Origin: Paraburkholderia fungorum
GTDB taxonomy: Bacteria > Pseudomonadota > Gammaproteobacteria > Burkholderiales > Burkholderiaceae
Reading direction: 5' to 3'
NCBI RefSeq assembly: GCF_003610895.1
Contig: NZ_MCAS01000011.1
Coordinates: 102,494 to 166,493 of the forward strand
Length of the DNA: 64,000 bases
The stretch's first letter is position 1. Every line of letters starts with the position of its first letter. The notes under the pieces were generated by a model, which was not told the DNA's origin, searched no databases, and was given only the letters and a program-made list of their open reading frames with translations. Position numbers and translations under genes: made by a program. Of the stretch, positions 59,990 through 64,000 are shown in pieces.

Positions 59990-61492
59990 TCAGGCACGTG
60001 CTGTGGCCGTGGCCGCGTAGCGTTCGTCCATCTCTGCGGCCTCACGCTCGCCACGCAGCACCGCATGCGCTTCCGCACGCGTGGCCACGCACGGGCCAGA
60101 GCCGAGCAGCGGCTTGCGCGCCGTTTCACGCAACGCGAGCACCGAGACGATACCGATCAACGACGCGCCCATCAGGTAGTACGCGGGCATCATCAGATTG
60201 CCGGTGCTGTCGACCAGCCAGGCGGTCACGAGCGGCGTCGTCCCGCCGAACAGCGACACCGAAATGTTGAAACCGATCGCGAGGGCGCCATAGCGGATCT
60301 TCGTCGGGAACAGCGCCGGCAGCGCCGAGGGCATCACGCCGGTGAAACACGACAGCAACACGCCGAGGATCATCAGGCCGCCGAACACCGGCAGCATCGC
60401 GCCCATGCGGATCAGCAACAGCGCGGGAATCGACAGCACGAGCAGACCCACGCAACCGAACAGCATCACGGGCTTGCGGCCGATCGTGTCGGACAGGCGG
60501 CCGGCTGCCAGCGTCATCGGCATCATCAGCACCATCACGAGCAGCACGAGGAACAGACCGTGCGTTTCGTTGAAGTGCAGCGTGGCCGACAGATAGCTCG
60601 GCAGATACGAGAGCGCCATGTAATCGGTGACGTTGAAGATCAGCACGAGGCCGACGCACAGCAGAAGCGGCTTCCATTGCTGCATCAGCAATTCGCGGAA
60701 AGACTGTTTCGGAATCGCCTTGTCTTCGGCTTCGCGTTGCTCGGCCTGCTTCTTGAACGCGGGCGTTTCTTCGAGCTTCATCCGGATGTACAGACCGATC
60801 AGTCCCAGCGGACCCGCGATCAGGAACGGCACACGCCAGCCCCAGGAGAGCAGCGCGTCGGTCGAGAGCGTTGCCGTCAGGAGCGTGACCGTTCCCGCGC
60901 CGAGCACGTAGCCGATCAGCGTGCCGAACTCGAGAAAGCTGCCCATGAAACCGCGGCGCTTGTCCGTCGAGAATTCGGCGATGAAGGTCGCGGCGCCGCC
61001 GTATTCACCGCCGGTCGAGAAACCTTGCACGAGGCGCGCGACCAGCAGCAACACCGGCGCAAAAATGCCGATTGTCGCGTAGCTCGGAATCAGGCCGATC
61101 GCGAGGGTGCCGGCCGCCATCATGATCATGGTCATGGCCAGCACGCGCTGGCGGCCGATGCGATCGCCCAGCGGCCCGAACACCATGCCGCCGATCGGCC
61201 GCACCAGGAACGCCGCGGCAAATGTGCCGAAGGTGGCGAGCAACTGGGCGGACGGGCTCGACGACGGGAAGAACACTTTGCCGAGCGTGACCGCGATGTA
61301 GCTGTACACGCCGAAATCGAACCATTCCATCGCGTTGCCGAGCGCCATGGCGCCGACGGCTCGCTTGAGGAGGGATTTGTCGACGACGGTGATGTCGTCG
61401 AGGGAGAGGCGTTGTTCTTCTTTGTGGTGTCGCCAGAAGCCGTTGCTGGAAGCGGTCAAGGTGAAAACTCCAATGACTGCGACGAAACTCAT
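59990..61492 (-). CDS. ProP-like MFS metabolite:H+ symporter
   Basis: About 500 residues, 12 TM segments. Signature A-L-G-N-A-M-E-W-F-D-F-G-V-Y and D-R-I-G-R-Q-R place it in the MHS family with ProP (proline/betaine), citrate and dicarboxylate symporters; the I-T-V-V-D lead is also ProP-like. The C terminus lacks the coiled coil of osmosensing ProP. Start is uncertain: ATG 61492 was chosen; a GTG at 61516 and a TTG at 61459 with a better ribosome-binding site are alternatives. Confidence 0.88.
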   Translation of the reverse strand: MSFVAVIGVFTLTASSNGFWRHHKEEQRLSLDDITVVDKSLLKRAVGAMALGNAMEWFDFGVYSYIAVTLGKVFFPSSSPSAQLLATFGTFAAAFLVRPIGGMVFGPLGDRIGRQRVLAMTMIMMAAGTLAIGLIPSYATIGIFAPVLLLVARLVQGFSTGGEYGGAATFIAEFSTDKRRGFMGSFLEFGTLIGYVLGAGTVTLLTATLSTDALLSWGWRVPFLIAGPLGLIGLYIRMKLEETPAFKKQAEQREAEDKAIPKQSFRELLMQQWKPLLLCVGLVLIFNVTDYMALSYLPSYLSATLHFNETHGLFLVLLVMVLMMPMTLAAGRLSDTIGRKPVMLFGCVGLLVLSIPALLLIRMGAMLPVFGGLMILGVLLSCFTGVMPSALPALFPTKIRYGALAIGFNISVSLFGGTTPLVTAWLVDSTGNLMMPAYYLMGASLIGIVSVLALRETARKPLLGSGPCVATRAEAHAVLRGEREAAEMDERYAATATARA

Positions 61493-61516
61493 GAAAACGC
61501 ATGAACGTTCCGCCAC

Positions 61517-62110
61517 GGGTGCTGGGGAAGTGCAGTTTCGCGAGCAGCGCGATGGCGTCTCCCTCGCCGGCAGGCGATGGAAGGTGGGCGAAAAAAGAAA
61601 ATAAAACGCCCGTGCCTCGCGAACGATTCGCGAAAAAACACTCGTCTAGATTGTGCTGACTGTTGCATCTGCGTGGCCGTGGAAGGGGGGCAGATGCATG
61701 AGGACGCTGGGGTGGCTGGAAGCTGGCCCACGCGCCGCTGAAAGGCTTGAAACGAAAAAGGCCGGTGCTTTATTTGCCGCTCATGCTGAGATAAAGCGGG
61801 GAAACGACCGACAAGCCTTCTTGTATAAAAACTGTTCGATTCAGCGTGACGGCGTACCGGGAAAGACACACCCAAGGTACATGCGCACCACTTTGAAAAG
61901 AACGCGAATGAAGGTGAAATGCTGTTGGAACGAGGCACATGTTAGCACGATGACAGAGGATCGTGCAAACCCGGGGTGCGCCGGACAGCCCCGGAACGGC
62001 GCCCAATCCCTTGCCGGGTGGGGGATTCAGCGGATCGCGGCGGTATGAAAAAAAGACTTAAAAATTGTTGAAAATGTACTGTCTGGAGAGTTCGCGGGTC
62101 TCTCGGGACA
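61517..62110. other. 594-base region without a convincing gene
   Basis: Between the MFS start and a strong terminator. It must hold the MFS promoter. Open frames on both strands lack family resemblance or ribosome-binding sites. A GAGAG/CTCTC hairpin lies near 62088-62106. Because a terminator follows with no plus-strand gene before it, an unrecognised RNA is possible. Confidence 0.4.
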
Positions 62111-62142
62111 AAAAAAAACCGCGCACGCGGCGCGGTTTTTTT
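62111..62142. terminator. Bidirectional Rho-independent terminator next to the intron
   Basis: Stem AACCGCGC / GCGCGGTT with a 5-base loop, extended by A-T pairs (A-run before, T7 after). The group II intron begins six bases after the T-run, the usual insertion site of class C introns. Confidence 0.9.
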
Positions 62143-62546
62143 CGCATGTGCGCCCAGCATGGGCGCACTCCAGTGGGTGCAAGTCCCACCGTAAGTTGAT
62201 CACAGCGAGCGAAGCGAAGCGCAACTGCGTGAGGGCGACCCGACGTGGGGAGGAAGCGTGGAGCGAAACTGCGAGCCGATGGACAAGAACCGGATAGAAG
62301 GCGTTACCGATCAGGGCGAGCGGGCATGTAACCGCAAAGCTCTCGTGATCAAGGGGCGGTGGCGTAGATCCGGCGGCTGTGCAGTGAAGGAGTGCGTTCT
62401 TACCTGGGGAGATCTCGCCTCATGCCTGAAAGGGCGACGGTGTCGAGCCGGAGCGAGAAGTCAGCAGAGGCCATAGTAGTCACAGGATAAGCCGGGGAGG
62501 CTGAAGCTGGTGACGAAGGGCCGAACGGGAAGGAGTGTTCAACGTC

Positions 62547-63914
62547 ATGTCGATGCGACAGGTAATGCGTCAGATGCCCGTGCAAACGGGGCGAGTGGGA
62601 GTAGGGCGCGGTGAAGCCGCGCGTGTACCCGTGAGCGACGAAGCCTACTGCCCGCGGCATGAACTCGGGAACACAGGGTCAGCGCTGCTGGAAGCGGCGC
62701 TGACGAGAAAGAACCTGAAGCAGGCGTTCAAACGGGTACGGGCTAACGGAGGAGCCGCGGGCGTGGACGGTCTGGATATTGACCAGACGTCGCGTCATCT
62801 GGTGACGGCGTGGCCTGTGATCCGAGAGCAGTTGCTGAAGGGGAGGTACCGGCCCAGTCCGGTACGTCGGGTGACGATTCCAAAGCCAGACGGGGGCGAG
62901 CGCGAGCTGGGTATCCCGACGGTAACGGATCGGCTGATCCAGCAGGCGTTGCTGCAAGTCTTGCAGCCGGTTCTGGACCCTACCTTCAGCGAGCACAGCT
63001 ACGGCTTCCGGCCCGGACGGCGTGCGCACGACGCAGTACTCGCCGCGCAATCGTACGTGCAGTCAGGCCGGCGAATCGTGGTGGACGTTGATCTGGAGAA
63101 GTTCTTCGACCGGGTCAACCACGACATCCTGATCGACCGTTTGCAGAAGCGGATTGGAGACGCTGGCGTAATCCGGCTGATCCGTGCGTACCTGAACAGC
63201 GGCATCATGGATGACGGCGTGGTCCAGCAGCGGGATCAGGGCACGCCGCAGGGCGGCCCGCTATCCCCACTGCTGGCCAACGTACTGCTCGACGAGGTGG
63301 ACAAGGAACTGGAGCGGCGGGGTCACTGCTTCGCACGCTACGCCGACGACGCGAATGTTTACGTTCGGAGCCGTCGTGCGGGCGAACGGGTGATGGCGCT
63401 GCTGCGACGCCTGTATGGTCGACTGCGTCTGAAGGTCAACGAGACCAAAAGTGCGGTCGCGAGTGTGTTCGGTCGCAAGTTTCTGGGCTACAGCCTGTGG
63501 GTCGCTCGGGGCGGTGTAGTGAAGCGCAAGGTGGCGGCCAAACCGCTGCAGGCGTTCAAACACCGTATCCGTGAACTGACCCGTCGCTCTGGCGGGCGCA
63601 GCATGAAGGAAGTGGTAGAGCGGTTACGGTCTTATGTGCAGGGTTGGAAAGCGTACTTCCGGCTGGCGCAAACGCCACGAGTCTGGCTGGAATTGGACAA
63701 ATGGGTGCGTCACCGGCTGCGGGCTATCCAGCTTAAACACTGGCGCCGTGGCACGACGATTTACCGGGCGCTGCGTGTGCTGGGTGCGCCGTTCACGGTG
63801 GCACAACAGGTGGCGGCCAACAGTCGTCGCTGGTGGCGCAATAGTGACCGGCTGCTCAAGAGTGTGCTGAGCATCGCTTACTTCGACCGGCTGGGTGTAC
63901 CCCGGCTCTCCTAA
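62547..63914 (+). CDS. ltrA: Group II intron reverse transcriptase/maturase
   Basis: 455 residues from ATG 62547; AAGGAG lies 11 bases upstream, and ATG 62553 is an alternative. Reverse transcriptase domains: I-P-K-P-D-G-G-E-R-E-L-G-I-P-T, F-R-P-G-R-R-A-H, V-D-V-D-L-E-K-F-F-D, Q-G-T-P-Q-G-G-P-L-S-P-L-L, and the catalytic Y-A-D-D at 265-268. A maturase (domain X) region follows with W-R-R-G-T-T-I-Y. It ends without an HNH endonuclease domain, as in class C. Intact frame, so it may be active. Confidence 0.93.
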   Translation: MSMRQVMRQMPVQTGRVGVGRGEAARVPVSDEAYCPRHELGNTGSALLEAALTRKNLKQAFKRVRANGGAAGVDGLDIDQTSRHLVTAWPVIREQLLKGRYRPSPVRRVTIPKPDGGERELGIPTVTDRLIQQALLQVLQPVLDPTFSEHSYGFRPGRRAHDAVLAAQSYVQSGRRIVVDVDLEKFFDRVNHDILIDRLQKRIGDAGVIRLIRAYLNSGIMDDGVVQQRDQGTPQGGPLSPLLANVLLDEVDKELERRGHCFARYADDANVYVRSRRAGERVMALLRRLYGRLRLKVNETKSAVASVFGRKFLGYSLWVARGGVVKRKVAAKPLQAFKHRIRELTRRSGGRSMKEVVERLRSYVQGWKAYFRLAQTPRVWLELDKWVRHRLRAIQLKHWRRGTTIYRALRVLGAPFTVAQQVAANSRRWWRNSDRLLKSVLSIAYFDRLGVPRLS

Positions 63915-63926
63915 CCTCAACTTCCC

Positions 63927-63998
63927 GAACCGCCCGGTGCGGACCCGCATGCCGGGTGGTGTGGCAGGGGTACGGCCTCATGGCCGTCCCCTATGCCG
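63927..63998 (+). other. Intron RNA domains V and VI
   Basis: Domain V: GAACCGCCCGG and CCGGGTGGT arms with an inner TGCG/CGCA stem. Domain VI: GGCAGGGG and CCCCTATGCC arms around a GGCC-TCAT-GGCC tip, leaving an unpaired A in the CCCCTATGCC strand as the likely branch-point. Confidence 0.75.
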
Positions 63999-64000
63999 AT

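Larger units (their letters stand above)
62148..64000 (+). mobile_element. Group II intron, class C (IIC)
   Basis: 5' boundary at GTGCGCCC (62148), a GUGYG-type end that pairs with GGGCGCAC just after it. About 400 bases of structured RNA precede the maturase gene. After the gene, domain V (63927-63962) and domain VI (63963-63998) end in CCGAT at 64000, so the intron of about 1853 bases appears complete; the 3' exon is outside the window. Class C is supported by insertion right behind a terminator hairpin, domain V of the type starting GAACCGCC, and a maturase without an endonuclease domain. Confidence 0.88.

Noticed and set aside
60065..61504. 479-codon plus-strand frame opposite the ProP-like gene
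   Set aside because: Arg/His/Gln-rich shadow; the minus-strand frame has clear MFS signatures.

Overview
The window reads as chromosomal DNA from a GC-rich betaproteobacterium of the Burkholderiaceae, most likely a soil or plant-associated Paraburkholderia. This rests on gene content and codon use: many LysR regulators, fused and split indolepyruvate oxidoreductases, a persulfide dioxygenase-rhodanese fusion, an OmpC-type porin, and accessory catabolic clusters. No rRNA, tRNA, CRISPR array or phage genes were seen. The only mobile element is a group II intron at the right end.

Region 1 (3-14269, all plus strand) is a dense catabolic cluster. It holds a kynureninase-like class V PLP enzyme cut by the window edge, an amino acid permease, an EthD-like protein, a luciferase-type flavin monooxygenase coupled to a flavin reductase, a GntR/FCD regulator behind a palindromic site, an HpaI-type aldolase, an MFS importer, an FAD-linked 2-hydroxyacid dehydrogenase, split IorA and IorB, and a KynB-like cyclase. 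Together these look like uptake, ring or amide cleavage, aldol cleavage and 2-oxoacid oxidation of an amino-acid-like or N-containing (aryl) compound. The substrate is not evident.

Region 2 (14369-25963) has three LysR-controlled units: LysR / porin + penicillin acylase-family lipoprotein; MFS efflux pump / LysR; and a second, fused 1198-residue indolepyruvate oxidoreductase / LysR. Region 3 (26175-29743) is a compact phosphonoacetate module (LysR, PhnA hydrolase, OPA-type transporter). Region 4 (29766-31529) is a leftward 1-Cys peroxiredoxin - persulfide dioxygenase/rhodanese operon.

Region 5 (32099-41647) is the most system-like part. An Asp-box lipoprotein is followed, after a terminator, by a TonB-dependent receptor, its own ExbB, ExbD and TonB, a secreted alkaline-phosphatase-superfamily enzyme with a non-canonical metal motif, and an OmpR/histidine-kinase pair, with genes overlapping or nearly so. 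It looks like a self-contained, self-sensing outer-membrane uptake and hydrolysis system, possibly for a phosphoester.

Region 6 (41781-59848) is mixed chromosomal content: a YgjP-type metallopeptidase, an FdhF/YdeP molybdoenzyme, a MocR regulator, a BMP-family binding protein without its ABC partners, a nucleoside deaminase, an SH3 protein with a Gly/Pro-rich tail, a LysR/DUF4865 pair, a GAF-PAS-GGDEF-EAL protein, a flavoprotein disulfide reductase, cupin, DUF488, TMEM175-type channel and YfcE phosphodiesterase genes, plus small ORFs that may be real. Region 7 is a ProP-like MFS gene (minus), a long non-coding stretch, and a bidirectional terminator directly followed by an apparently complete group IIC intron (62148-64000) carrying a reverse transcriptase/maturase.
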